From: Gelatoporia subvermispora B
Taxonomy: Eukaryota; Basidiomycota; Agaricomycetes; Polyporales; Gelatoporiaceae
Length of the DNA: 64,000 nucleotides
NCBI GenBank assembly: GCA_000320605.2
Contig: KB445797.1
Coordinates: forward strand, 866,474-930,473
Direction of reading: 5' to 3'
Position 1 is the stretch's first letter. Each line of letters opens with the position of its first letter. Positions 36,501 to 47,566 of the stretch are shown one piece after another. Below the pieces are notes generated by a model. The model worked only from the letters and a program-made list of their open reading frames with translations. It was not told the origin of the DNA and did not search any database. Both the position numbers and the translations under genes were made by a program.

Positions 36501-38967
36501 GATTGAACTTGGCGCAATCAGTTTGCACGAACTCGCTACGATGCCAAGGATTCCGAAACAACCTACCGGCGGCGTCTGCTTCGTGATCTCCGTTTCCTCA
36601 AACATCTCATCCAGACTCATTGCCTCTGTTCTTGGCACGAACTCGGCCAAAATTGCCCTGCCAATCATCTCACGCAGTGTGCTCTCCTCCCATGGGAATC
36701 GCGCGACGCGCCTCGCGATGCGCACCAATGCGCGTGTGCCGAGTCGGCGGTTCTTCTGTACAGTATCCGCAGCAATGCGCGTGCGGTATCGCTCCGCGAA
36801 CGCGAGTAGCGTGCGTATCACGCCCGTAGGACACCCCGTCTGTGTGAGTACGGCGGATTCCTCGACGGGCGACATGGGCTGTGCGACGACGGGGAAGAAC
36901 ATGTTCGCATGCTCGTCTGAAAGCCAGTCCTTCAGCGGGAGGGATTTGGACGCCGTGCAGATCACGCGGAACGCGGGATGTGCAACGGAGAGGCCCTCCG
37001 ATGCTTTCTGCTTGGCGGTCAGTATACAGTCACCGATTTACTATACTGCGCCTGCGTACCTCGTATTCGGAGGCCTGCTGAACGATGCGCTTCGTCTCCC
37101 ACAGCTCGAGCTCCCGGTCCTGGAACAGACGTGCGAGGGAGCCAGCTGTAGGCCCGACGACATCGATGCCGTCCATGTGCACAAGCCGTCCCTCCCACAC
37201 GCCCTCGACCAAGGGGCTGCCGAGGCACCGTTCAGTTTCCTTCGGACATAGTGCCCAGGCGATGCTCACCTCGGCTCCCACACCGTCGCCCCTCCCTCCT
37301 CAATCCTCCGGCGCATCACTATCTCGCGGCCGCCGAGCTCCTTGTACAGATGCACATCCTCGCCTTCGTACCCGAGCACCGCGCAGAACACGCGCACAAG
37401 CGTCGCCGTCGAGCAGGACGCAGTGGCAAGTTGCGCGGGCGGGATGTACGACACGTCCCACCCCAGCGCGTGCGCCTGGAGCATGTATGCGAGCAGCCCG
37501 AGCACGCGCGGTGTCGCAATGAAGCCCAGATTCCTCATCTGCTGCTCAGGAGTGTCCGAAGAAGGGAGCGGGACGGTCAATAGAGGTCCGGGTCCTGTGG
37601 GGGCACCAAGCGTAATTGCAGGCATGCCCTCCGGGCCCGCGAAAGTGATCCTGACGGTCCGCTCGTCCTTGCGCTCAATCTGCTGCAGAGTGTACCCCAG
37701 CAGTCCTGCGCCGTCGCTCTCGCCATCGCCGACCAATGACGGGCTTCCGAGCGTGCCGAGCCCCGCCTCCTCGATCTGGCGCGCAAGCATCGCCCACGCC
37801 ATGAACGGCGCGTGCAGCAGCGCGGGGTGCAGGCTAAGCACGAGGCGTGCGAGGTGCTCCGGCGCGAGCCGAGGGGGCGGCGGAAACGCAGCGACGAGTG
37901 CGTTGAGCTTTGCGAGCGCGGTCTGTGGGAAGGCGGGCAGCTGTGACTTGGCCGCAGCATCGAGCGTGTGACGCGCCTCGCTGGCGAATTGGGCTGTGAG
38001 GATGATCTCGCGGAGCGCGGTGTAGAGGTGCGGGGGCGGAAGTGAGGGTGCAGAAGAATCAGGGGGAGTGCTGAGCGCGAGGAGAGCGCCAGCAGGGTCG
38101 ACGAAACGCGCCTGGAAACGAGAGCGAAAGGGTGGGTCGAGTGGGTAGCCGGGGTAGGGCGGGACGGGCGCGGCGATGGCTATGACCCGGAAGTTCTTGT
38201 GTGCGGGTATGAATGTCTTCCCGCGGAGAGCAGCAGACGAGGCGTCGAGTGTGGACCATTGGTGCGGGTGAACGATATGTGTGCCGTCATCTAGGTTCCT
38301 GGAGATGTCGTGTGGCAGCAAGCAGGAATCGGACTAGCAGATATACGTACATTTCGCGGTTCTCTAGCAGATTGTTCAGAACCTGGAGGGTAGATTAGGC
38401 CGAGGGTGCGATGTTTGAGCCCACAGGAGGTACTCACGGGCATTATGCCCCTCTCCGCCTTCTCTATGCCCTCTATGATGAGGATGCGGCCGTGCTTTAC
38501 GGCGCGGACAGCCGCGCTGTCTACATACACGAGGGTACCACCCTCTCTGATCTCGCGACCTTGCTTCAATTCGGTCTCGCCAATGTCTCTATGCAGGGCA
38601 ATAAACTCATATTCCGAGTTGATGAGACTACGCCATACAACATTCAGTCGTGTTGTTGAGGAGGTTCTGTGGCGTGCGGAGAACCTCACCTGCAGAACGT
38701 CAAAGCAAGACGGCGTGCATATGGCCCCGGTTGCGACAAGAGGAAGATATCCTGTCCGAGTAGGTACTTCTGCAGTAAGAAGTGGAGGTTGTCTAGGTTA
38801 TAGTTGTCCGATGTGTCCAGGAGAGTGTCCTCTGCAACATGTGGCAACCGGGACGGTGTCAAACTCGCAGATATATCGTATGAGATGTTCCCAAGCTTCA
38901 GAGTACCAATGACCGGAGGCGAAGGCGTCAGTTCGTTCAAGATCTGGTTCAATCGCCTTTCGGCCAT
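33538..38967 (-). CDS. vwa8: VWA8-type mitochondrial/peroxisomal AAA ATPase with C-terminal VWA domain
   Basis: A dynein-related AAA protein spread over many exons; I list the span, not all junctions. The start MAERRLNQILNEL precedes a first AAA module (LLGQDIFLLSQPGPYARR, FIALHRDIGETELKQ, GRILIIEGIEKAERG, FRVIAIAAPVPPYPGYPLDPP). A second AAA module reads IKYTDSPLLRAITLGRVIIIDEADKA and FRLVLLANRPGYR. Next come GDNFSCHAVTNPD, the glycine-rich FGGNTWAGGTGGRDTAGLGG, and a VWA domain with MIDAS motif DVSASM. The gene ends with VANTADIPTVLRSILSTMVDR. Compared with long animal VWA8, the large middle region between the second AAA module and the glycine-rich linker is missing. The first P-loop lacks the GK[ST] signature. 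ATG 38967 gives no obvious presequence, so an upstream exon is possible. Confidence 0.9.
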
Positions 38968-40325
38968 GATAGGCAACACAAAAAATGGAAGATCCCGATT
39001 CTCAATTTACCGCGAGAGTTGGTTTGTAGCGATAAAGCAGGATGGGATGATGGTGGTCCTCGCAGAGTCTATGTCAACATCTCGAACGTCTGGAGACCAG
39101 ATGAATAAAGCTCGGGCATGTCTCGGTGGCAGAACGAATGATTGTGGGGAGGGCGTCTCCCGGTCTGCGGGGTTGACCGTTGCCGGGACCCGGTCCGATG
39201 GCCGCGGAACAACCACGATCAACGCGCTCACTCAAACGTGCTACTCGTGCGCTAATCCATTCCAACAGTAAAGCTTCCTTTCTTCTGCAAGTCACGCTGC
39301 TTGTTGGTGACCATCGACATCTACTGAGCTTAGCAAACGTGAGACCTCTTTCGAGTGCATTTTAGACCTCAGCGACGACCGCTTTAGACATGGCCGAAGC
39401 AGCGGTTTGGTTCCGGTTCGTTCGTCGTTCATCTCAACGCAACCGCACATTGATGGGGTCATGGTGAGAACGTCCTCATAGGAGTCAGCAATCGTACCCT
39501 GATGGCTCTAACCGATTGCGCGACCATTTACTGCGCTGATGAGCGACAAATCCACGACTCGTTCAACGAGATATATTTGGCAGCGCTCTGCCAGTGTGGC
39601 CTGCCGTAGCTAAGTGCTTACGGAAAAGTCCAGTATCGACACGAGTTTCTGACACAAAGCCAGACAAGAAAAACCGGACGCACCGTCGATGTTATGAGAC
39701 CTTGTGCAGTATCATAATGTTTTCAAGTTGTTCGAGTTACCTCTGAGCTGGACCCATCTGTCAGTCCCACAAACCAGATATCGTGTTGTTTCCCTTTCAG
39801 GTTTCACAAGGACCATCGTATTCTGGTGCCTTGGCGTCTTGCAATAGTGTGCTGGTGGGTTGACGCGAATTCGCTTCTGTGGCGCAAACCTCGGTGCGTG
39901 TTGCCTACTAAATCGTTGTGGGTTTTTCTCGTGTTCCTTTACATTTGCGGCAGCCGTCATGATTGCAGTGCTTCATGGAGCACGGAATACCAACAGCAGC
40001 GCGCAGTTCCGTCATTCTGTCAAGGCAACCGTGTTTTGAGCAGTCCGGTTTTGAGAAGCTGCACATGCGTGCCCATGGTCTATTAATATGGGTTGTCTTG
40101 AGCTGCTGGGTAACGTGCGCCGAATTTGTGGAATTTCAAGTCTTCAGTGCGCCCAAAGCATCTTCGAAGGAGAAGTGACAAGTGTCGATGACGTGGAACA
40201 TAGCCCCTGGCTCATACATCTTTAGGACATGCACCGAACGGGCCGCTACTAGTCCCGTAATACCAGGATGTTCGCTGATCCGATTCTCGTGGCTGTGTCC
40301 TAGCCTGTCTTGGCGCAAGTAATGT
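38968..40325. other. Gene-poor interval upstream of vwa8
   Basis: About 1.36 kb with no recognised gene. It probably contains the vwa8 promoter. The short frame at 39007-39231 (minus) could supply a presequence exon to vwa8, but no donor joined it in frame in my reading. Confidence 0.5.
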
Positions 40326-40351
40326 AGATAGCAGCATAATGTCTGCTATCT
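40326..40351. repeat. Perfect hairpin AGATAGCAG / CTGCTATCT
   Basis: Nine-base arms AGATAGCAG (40326-40334) and CTGCTATCT (40343-40351) are exact reverse complements around an 8-nt loop. It lies about 80 bp left of the tandem repeat array. Confidence 0.7.
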
Positions 40352-40389
40352 TGGACGTCGACATGCGCCCGTGACACGACTGCCTAATT

Positions 40390-40411
40390 TCTCGATATCG
40401 AATTATCGAGA
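40390..40411. repeat. Perfect hairpin TCTCGATA / TATCGAGA
   Basis: Eight-base arms at 40390-40397 and 40404-40411, exact reverse complements around a 6-nt loop, about 20 bp before the tandem array. Confidence 0.7.
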
Positions 40412-40429
40412 TTTTTGACAGATACCGTG

Positions 40430-42000
40430 GTGTCCGCTAGGGCCCACAGCAGCCGACCCGGAGCCGCACATGAACAGACCAGACAGCCAGCACCAGTCGC
40501 ACTCAGTGCCCACTGTGTACCGTGTCCGGGCTGACAGTGCATATAGTCTCCGGGTCGACGCCGAGCCTGGTGCCTGATGTGCGGTCACAGACGGCACAAG
40601 CACACAGGCTCGTGTTGTCTCCTTTCCTTCTTCGTGGATGTCCGGCTCGATGTTGGTATGGGTCCTTTGGGTTGTTGTCCAGTTTTTTTTTGCGTCGCTC
40701 GGCGTTGCGTCCCAGCGCGTCTCGTGAAGAGACACGACGGGTGTCGATAACGGAGTATTAGACCGTCTCGTACACCACTCTGGGGCTTAACCGGGACCCT
40801 CGGGCGTCCAGGTAGAACGCCCGAGAGAAGGCTTTCTTCCACCTTCGACGCTATTCGCTTCGAATTGCGCCGACCCTTTGCGCCGGTTCATCGTTTCGAG
40901 TCTGTGTCCCAGTGCACCGTGACGGCACTCCGAGTGTCGATAACGGGATTGTGTCCCGCCTCGTGCATCCGCCTGGGATGGAGACAATTTCCTTTGGTCT
41001 TGATGGTAGCCGCAGCACCCGTAGGGTGCCGCAGCAGCCGACCCGACGCCACACTGTCCATACCACAGACGTGTTGTCAGCCGTACAGAGTACAGACTGC
41101 TGAACACGCCCGCGTCGGCAGTGCACACGGCTGTCGGGCCGACGCCGAACCTGTGGCTTGTTTGCGCGGTCAGAGACGGCACAAGCACACAGGCTCGTGT
41201 ATATCCCCTTCGGCTTCGGTCCATTTGTCGGTGGCCATGTCGGCGCGCCATTACTTTGACGTTTTTTATCTTCCTCGTCGGCGCCGCTCGACGTTGCGCC
41301 CCAGCGCATCTCCGAAGAGACACGACGGTTGCCAAGAACCGGATCGATCAGTCCGTCTCGACACCCCTGGGACTTGGTCGAGACCCCCGTGTCCCCCGCA
41401 GGGCGCCCACGAGAGAAACTCTTTTTGGTTTCGACGCTGCCTTTTCGGCGGTTTTATTTTTTTGTCGGTGTCCCAGAGCGCCTTGATGGCACCCAGGATG
41501 TCGATAACAGGACAAGTCCCGTCTCGTGCATCCGCCTGGGACGGTGACGACCCTCCCGGGCCTTTTAAATTTGTTGATTTTGTCGGTTTTTGCCCCGGGC
41601 CACGGAGTCCCTGAGGACCCGCAGCAGCCAGCCCAAAGCCGCACTTGCCATACCTCGGACAGACATTGACAGCTGCGCAGGACGCAGGCTGTGTGACACG
41701 CCGAGGCAAGCAGCGCATATAGCGTTCGAGCCGGCGCCGAACCTGTCGCTCATCGCGCGTTCAAGACGGCGAACGCGGACAGGTCCGTATGTTTGTCGTG
41801 ACCCCCGAAGGAGCCGCGACAGTCGATCCGTGCTGCGCATGACCAGACCACGAGCGGACATTGGCAGCCGCCGCACGAGGGGCAGGCTGCGTGACACGCC
41901 GTGGCTGACAGCGCGAGGCCACCGGGTCGACGCCGAGCGTGTCCAGTGTGCGGTCGGAGACGGCACGGACAGCGAGCTCGTATGGTACCTAGAAACGGAA
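40430..42000. repeat. Degenerate tandem repeat array, about 585-bp period
   Basis: Phrases recur in the same order: ACGGCACAAGCACACAGGCT at 40591 and 41176; an AGAGACACGACGG block near 40730 and 41318; CGCAGCAGCC/CACAGCAGCCGACCC near 40446, 41030 and 41621; GTCGATAACGG or close variants near 40744, 40938 and 41506; and CGTGCATCCGCCTGGGA near 40964 and 41526. The spacing of matching phrases is about 585 bp. There are two well-matched units, a truncated unit on the left and a more diverged one on the right. Minus-strand translations of the units share Cys/Val-rich strings such as CVLVPS, but stops interrupt them. No transposase, reverse transcriptase or terminal repeats were seen. It is satellite-like or a decayed gene family. 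Confidence 0.65.
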
Positions 42001-42153
42001 TAATAACTAGACGACGCATCAGTACAACGGACGACGCGGAGGTAGGACGACAATGAGGGGACGCACCACAGTCTTGAGACCCGGCCGCTGTTTGTCGAAG
42101 GTGTGGCGTCGCCAACGGGGACGCCTGGAGCATCCGTCTTCGGTCGTATCTTG

Positions 42154-42441
42154 TTAGAAAATGTCATCGATAGGCTCCTTGTGGTTCACGAGTGTCGACC
42201 GCGTCGAAGGGCCGCGTCGAGGGACGATTGCGGTGGCCGATGTCGAGTGTGGCGGCTGTGGCGTCGACGAGATCGGCGCGTCGACGGGTTCGCATTGTTC
42301 GCAGGTGCACGGCGTCGGGTGCCCAAAGCGTCGCAATAGGAGCTGGCGTTGAGCGAAGGAAGAGAGAGGGGGGAGGGACACGACGACGGGAGGGAGGATG
42401 ATGTGGGAGGAGGGAAGAGCAGTGGGGTGTGGCTCGAGCAT
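42154..42441 (-). CDS. Small hypothetical frame next to the tandem array
   Basis: A 95-codon frame beginning MLEPHPTALPSSH and ending EPIDDIF, Pro/Ser/Thr-rich with a CTCEQCEP cysteine cluster. A TATA-like TATAAGAA lies about 18 nt before its ATG at 42441. No family is recognised, and the frame could be chance or the first exon of something running into the array. The closeness of the TATA-like sequence to the ATG argues against this ATG being used. Confidence 0.25.
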   Translation of the reverse strand: MLEPHPTALPSSHIILPPVVVSLPPLSSFAQRQLLLRRFGHPTPCTCEQCEPVDAPISSTPQPPHSTSATAIVPRRGPSTRSTLVNHKEPIDDIF

Positions 42442-43040
42442 CAGTGCAGGTTCTTATACCCTCGGGATCGAGCGGACCGGCTAGGGCTTACCAACTCCGC
42501 ATCCTGTGGCCATCCAATACCTGGAACTCCGACATAAACCCAAGCGATTGAGGTTCAGCGGCGCGGGTGGATTGCGAATGTCCCGGACGAGGCTGGCCAC
42601 GAGGGGCAGCTGATGGGGCCCCGACGGTCCATATCACGGTCCAGACCAGGCAAATCGTTCCCAGTAATGTTAGAGACAAATTAAAACGCGTTGAAGGGGG
42701 CTGACGAGGAGTTCGAATGGGGAGGGGACAATGAACGAGGACAAGCAAGTTCAGCCGGAGCGCCAGCCACAACCACAGCGTCCACAGCGCTAATTTCACG
42801 GCATGCGGAGCGCCCACGGACCGACGGATCCGGCGACAAGATTGGGCGTCTATGCACCACAGCACAGCGTCTCCTGCCTCGACAGGCGCCACCCCACGAA
42901 CGTGCTCCTCTCGTTTCTGCGCTGGCTCTCCTTCCGCAGCGCACTCACACGAGCTTGTGCTATGCAGTCTCTTGATGCCTGGAACTAGCTTGTTTTCCGG
43001 TACTCGTAATCTGGAGCATTTTGAGCTAGACAGGATACCT

Positions 43041-45293
43041 ATGAATTCGACTAATTCCGCTCGGACACGCGCCGGCAGCGCTGTGGACGACGAACTGGCC
43101 ATTGCTGACGATTCGGAGACGACGGCTCTTGTTTCGGAGATCGATGGCGAGGGAACTGGAATGATATCCGCGGGTATCATGAGGAAAGACTCCGCAGGTG
43201 AGCCCTATGATTCTCGCGTCCATACTGAGGAGACCACGCAGCCGTAGAGCACATATCACCCACCCTGCTCACCCACAGACCGAGCGTTGTGCGTGCTGCG
43301 CGACTCCGCGAACGACACTGACCAATCTTTTATACTTGCACAGGCTCGAGACGGTTGTTCTTCAAGCTCGGGCTGTCATTCTTTCTTTTCGGTCTAATCA
43401 ACAACGGTGCGAATACCTCGTATAATCTCATCACTATTTAATTCTCATCGAATGTGTATTGACAGTCCTTTACGTGATCATACTCTCCGCCGCCCTTGAT
43501 CTCGTCCCGCCATCCACGCCGAAGGGCATCATTGCGTTCTGCAACATTTTCCCCGCGCTCCTTGCGAAGCTGGGCTGGCCATACGTCCTCAAAGGTCGGA
43601 TACGGTACGCGAAACGGCTTATGGGATGCACCGTAATAAGTATTAGCGGCATGATAGTATGTCGTATTCGCCTCAAATTACTTCCGGACGCTAACTAAGG
43701 CCCGGTCTTACAGGTGGTCGCGTTCTTTGACGGGCTAACGATGAGACTGCTCGGGATTTGTTGTGCGTCTTTCTCGTCGGGTATGTCACATCGCTCGCTG
43801 TGTTTTTTTACAATCCTTTTGATCACTACTCTACAGGCTTAGGTGAACTCACGTTCTTGCAGCTCTCGACGCGATACCATCCTCCCCAAGTAGCAGGCCA
43901 CAGCGTTGGGTAAGGCTCATATTCTCCTCCCATTATGAGTTCATATATTTAGTCAACACTCTCAGCTACTTCGCCTCCGGCACAGGTGCTGCTGGCCTCG
44001 TTGGTGCCTTCCTTTGGTGGGAGCTGCGTAACCTGGGCGTCCGCGTAGGCGTCGGGCTCTCTTCTGTAGGTCTTCGCATGTTTTCCCCTCTGTTCTGGAT
44101 CCACTAGATTCTTCCCGTGCACATAGGTCCTACCCCTTGTGATCCCCCTCGCATACTACTTCCTGCTCCCGCTCCCTCCCGCCTTTGTCGGCCTCGGCAT
44201 TCCGGAAGAAGCGCGCTCGTCTTCTGCTCCACCTTCGCCCTACACGCCCTATATGCCCTTGCCTGAAGATGATGCTGAGACAGATGTTAGTGTGAATGCT
44301 CAAATTGGAATGGGAGACGACATGCAATCAGGAAAGGGACATGTCGCGCTCACCGCGCAGGACAAGTGGAAGCTCGCGAAGCCGTTGATCATGAAATATA
44401 TGATGCCACTATGTGAGTCGATCATGTATGACCTTATGCGTACACGTGCGCTCACATTTGACAGTCTGTGTATACCTGGTGAGTGACTCGAGCCCTCGAT
44501 TTGGCCGAGACCGTCTTCATTGAACTGTGATAGTTCGAGTACACTATTAATCAGGTACGTTTATTTTACATTCGGCGAAATCAGTGTTCTCATGGAGGGC
44601 TCGTAGGGTATCGCACCGACACTCATTTATCCCGTCCCATCATCAAGCGAAGCTTGGCTAATGCCCAAGATCGTCCACTCCATCCGGGACTACTATCCCC
44701 TCTGGCAGGTCCGTCTTAATTTACTAATTCCTTCTTGCTACCTCGTCTTTACGCCCGCCTTCTCAGCTTGTCTACCAAACGACCGTCTTCTTCTCACGCT
44801 CCTCCATCTCCATCGGGATCCCTCCGCTCCCCTCGCGTCTGCTCTTCCTCCCGGCTCTACTGCAGGGTTTCATCCTGCTATTCCTCGGCTTTGAGTCAGC
44901 CGTAGGCGTCTCTGGAGACAACAGTCCGGTCACGAGCTTCTGGATGGTGTTTTGGCTCGTTGCGCTCGAGGGCACGTGCGGTGGGCTAGCGTAGTGCGTC
45001 TTTCGCCTGCTCTTTATGACTGTCTCCTGAGCGCGGTGTCCTGATTATCAAATCCTCCTCGCAGCATTAATGCGTACTACCGCGTTGGCCAGGACCACAG
45101 GGTATCGTCGGGGGTAGATGGAGATGAGAGTGACGCGGAGCGCGCGAGGCAGGAACGCGAGTTTCGGATTGGCTCGATCGGCATGGCGGACTCTACGGGC
45201 ATCCTGATTGCGGCGCTCGTTGCGGTCCCCACAGAGGTCGGACTGTGCAGAGCGCAGGTCGCGCGGGGTAAGATGCTCTGCAAGGGCCTGTAA
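43041..45293 (+). CDS. cln3: CLN3/Btn1 (battenin) vacuolar membrane protein
   Basis: Orthologue of the protein lost in juvenile Batten disease, a polytopic lysosomal/vacuolar protein linked to pH and basic amino acid homeostasis and, in animals, glycerophosphodiester export. Twelve exons (43041-43197, 43344-43406, 43466-43656, 43714-43780, 43837-43909, 43966-44065, 44127-44412, 44465-44478, 44534-44554, 44607-44708, 44767-44990, 45065-45293) give 508 residues. Diagnostic text: FFLFGLINNVLYVIILSAALDLV, LTFLQLSTRYHP, SVGYFASGTGAAGLVGAF, LPLVIPLAYYF, FEYTINQGIAPTL and LEGTCGGLA-INAYYRV. Two internal exons are only 14 and 21 nt. About 50 acidic N-terminal residues precede the first helix. A loop of about 60 acidic/Ser residues lies in the middle. 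Confidence 0.95.
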
Positions 45294-45734
45294 GCCGGGC
45301 GATACCGAGTGGGTGTGTGTTATCTATGGCCGGGTGCCGTGCGGGATGTATCGGTAGGATTTATCAGTAGCGTATACCCGGTCTTGGTTTTCTACTTTCC
45401 GCGTAATCGACGATTTCTTTTTGAGTTTGCGACTACACTCGAGTCACCGTATGTATGTAATGGAATCGATCTTACCCCGGGTAGATCGGAATCCGGGGTA
45501 ATTCACATGGCTGGCCGAGACGCCCATCAGACCATGCATGTTGTCCGGGGATCACTCGGTCAGCGACCCGGGCGCGAGCAGAGCGAATCCCGACCTCGCG
45601 GTATATAACCAACTGCGCATATATTCCCTCCTCACCAAGTCCAGACAGTTCTTTTGCCTTGGGACACTCTGCTAGCTCAACTGTCTTCTGGTTTCTGGAT
45701 CTAGTGAATCTGCAACTGCTGATTAGAGCTCGTC
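45294..45734 (+). promoter_or_regulatory. Upstream region of the SDR gene with TATA box and inverted repeat
   Basis: A TATATAA box at 45602-45608 lies 127 bp before the SDR ATG. About 235-260 bp upstream is a perfect inverted repeat, TACCCCGG (45473-45480) and CCGGGGTA (45493-45500) with a 12-nt spacer. CGG triplets in inverted arrangement are the usual target of fungal Zn2Cys6 regulators, so this is a plausible operator. The interval also takes the 3' end of cln3. Confidence 0.5.
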
Positions 45735-47309
45735 ATGGCGGACAACGGTAAGACACTTTCAAAGTCGACGCCAGCCGCAGCGAGAAGGATTTTGGAGGCT
45801 ATTGGAATGATAAGATACAGAGCTTAACTGACTGAATGATAATGAGCAGACTTGAGCATACCCTCCCTCTTCAGCGTCAAGGGCAAAGTCGGTGAGTATG
45901 AAGGTCTCATGTTGGCACCCTGTGCTTCCTCGAGCATATCTGACACACGGCAGCTGTCGTGACTGGCGGCGGGTCCGGCATCGGGACGATGTTTGCGTCG
46001 GCGTACGTGCAGAACGGCGCAAAGGTGTACATCGCGTCGCGCAAGGAGAAGCAGCTCAAGGAGGTACGCCCCTGTCTGCCTAGTATCAGTGAAGAGTACA
46101 AACTGTGAACACGCCCACGTAGGTCTGCGATGCGTTGAACAAGATGGGCCCCGGGAGCTGCCACTACTTCGTCGCCGATTTGACTGTGAGTGCCCCGCTG
46201 AGAATGCTCTCTGTGAGCACAGCTCATGCCGCCCTTGGACGCCAGTCGAAGGCGGGCTGCGACGCACTCGCGGCTGCCATCAAGGAGCGCGAGTCGAAGA
46301 TACACATCCTCGTGAATAACTCCGGAATCTCATGGGGTGCGCCGTACGAGAAGTGCGTTCGACCCCGTCTCGTCCATCCAGAATTTAGGCTGATGGAAAT
46401 CTCTGGGATAGCTTCCCCGAGAAGGAGGGCTGGGACCGCGTCATGAACCTCAACGTTAAGAGCATATTCTACAGTACGTCGTGCTCACATGACAACAGAA
46501 GCGAGGGACACGCTGCTAACAATGTCTGCCAGTGACCATTGCGTGCGTAGACTACAGCGATGGGCCAGAAGTCCTGATATCTCTGACTCTGCCTTAGCTT
46601 GACGGACGTTCTTGCGAAGGACTCGACGAACGTGGACCCCGCACGCATCATCAACGTCTCCTCTGTCGCGAGTGTCGTCCCGGTTGCCACCGGTGCCAAC
46701 GTCGCAGCTGAAGGCCACGGTCTCTGGAGTTGTAAGCTCCCAGCACGATACAAGTACTTTCTCTCACATCTGATCACCTCGTAATATTCCAGACCACACG
46801 AGCAAGGCAGCTGTGAACCACCTGACGTCCCAGCTTGCTGCGACACTTGCTTCGAAGCATATCACGTACGTCATATAGACCCCTTTCTCTAAAACCTCTT
46901 GCTTATAACCTGCTTCAGTGTGAACGCAATCCTGCCCAGGTGAGCTGGTCTAGTCTTCGCGTCTTCGCCTATATTGACAGCCCGCAGTGTCTTCCCTTCC
47001 AAGATGACCGCATTCGGATTCAAACAACACGGCGCAGACAATATTGGCAAGAACAACCCCACAGGTGTGTACCATGTCGCTCAGTGAATGCACCAGTATT
47101 GAGCCAAGATTCTGTACGTAGGGCGAGTCGGCATGCCCAAAGACATGGCTGGTGTAGGTGAGTCGAGACCGCGGGGTTCTTGGAGTCAACTGCTCACATG
47201 GGGCTTCCTAGCACTCTTCCTCGCGAGCCCTGCAGCTGCGTATATCTCTGGCGCGCATATCCCGCTCGACGGCGGCGCGCTCGTATGCAGGGCAAAAGCA
47301 GTCCTCTGA
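45735..47309 (+). CDS. Short-chain dehydrogenase/reductase
   Basis: Thirteen exons (45735-45747, 45850-45891, 45954-46063, 46123-46185, 46246-46352, 46412-46473, 46533-46542, 46598-46731, 46793-46865, 46919-46939, 46988-47064, 47122-47157, 47212-47309) give 281 residues in frame. Classical SDR marks: cofactor loop TGGGSGIG (residues 22-29), ADLTS, HILVNNSGISWG, INVSSVASV, the catalytic YHTSK, ILPSVFPSKM and the C-terminal SGAHIPLDGG. Exon 1 is 13 nt and exon 7 only 10 nt. The arrangement resembles RhlG-like 3-oxoacyl reductases, but substrate cannot be told from sequence. A preceding TATA box and inverted repeat suggest regulated expression. Confidence 0.92.
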
Positions 47310-47566
47310 GTGTCGCAACCATCTATGTCACTTCCATCTCTCGAGGCGCAGAGTCGGATCGTGCCCAATGTTGTATACCAGCAAATTATCGGATATATTG
47401 TATGCTAGCGCGCCTGGAACCCAAAGACACACACCATCCTGAGGCGGACCCAGCCCTCGCACGATGTCACCACACGGACGTCCGGGGACGCGCCAAATGA
47501 ATACACCTAGTATGTACACTTCTGCCTGCTGCCCGAATCGCAGGTCAGTCCCGAGGCGGTCGCGGG

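Noticed and set aside
42488..43180. 230-codon minus-strand frame with hydrophobic stretches
   Set aside because: It overlaps the antisense of cln3 exon 1, shows no family similarity, and its hydrophobic runs lack a convincing start and splice structure.
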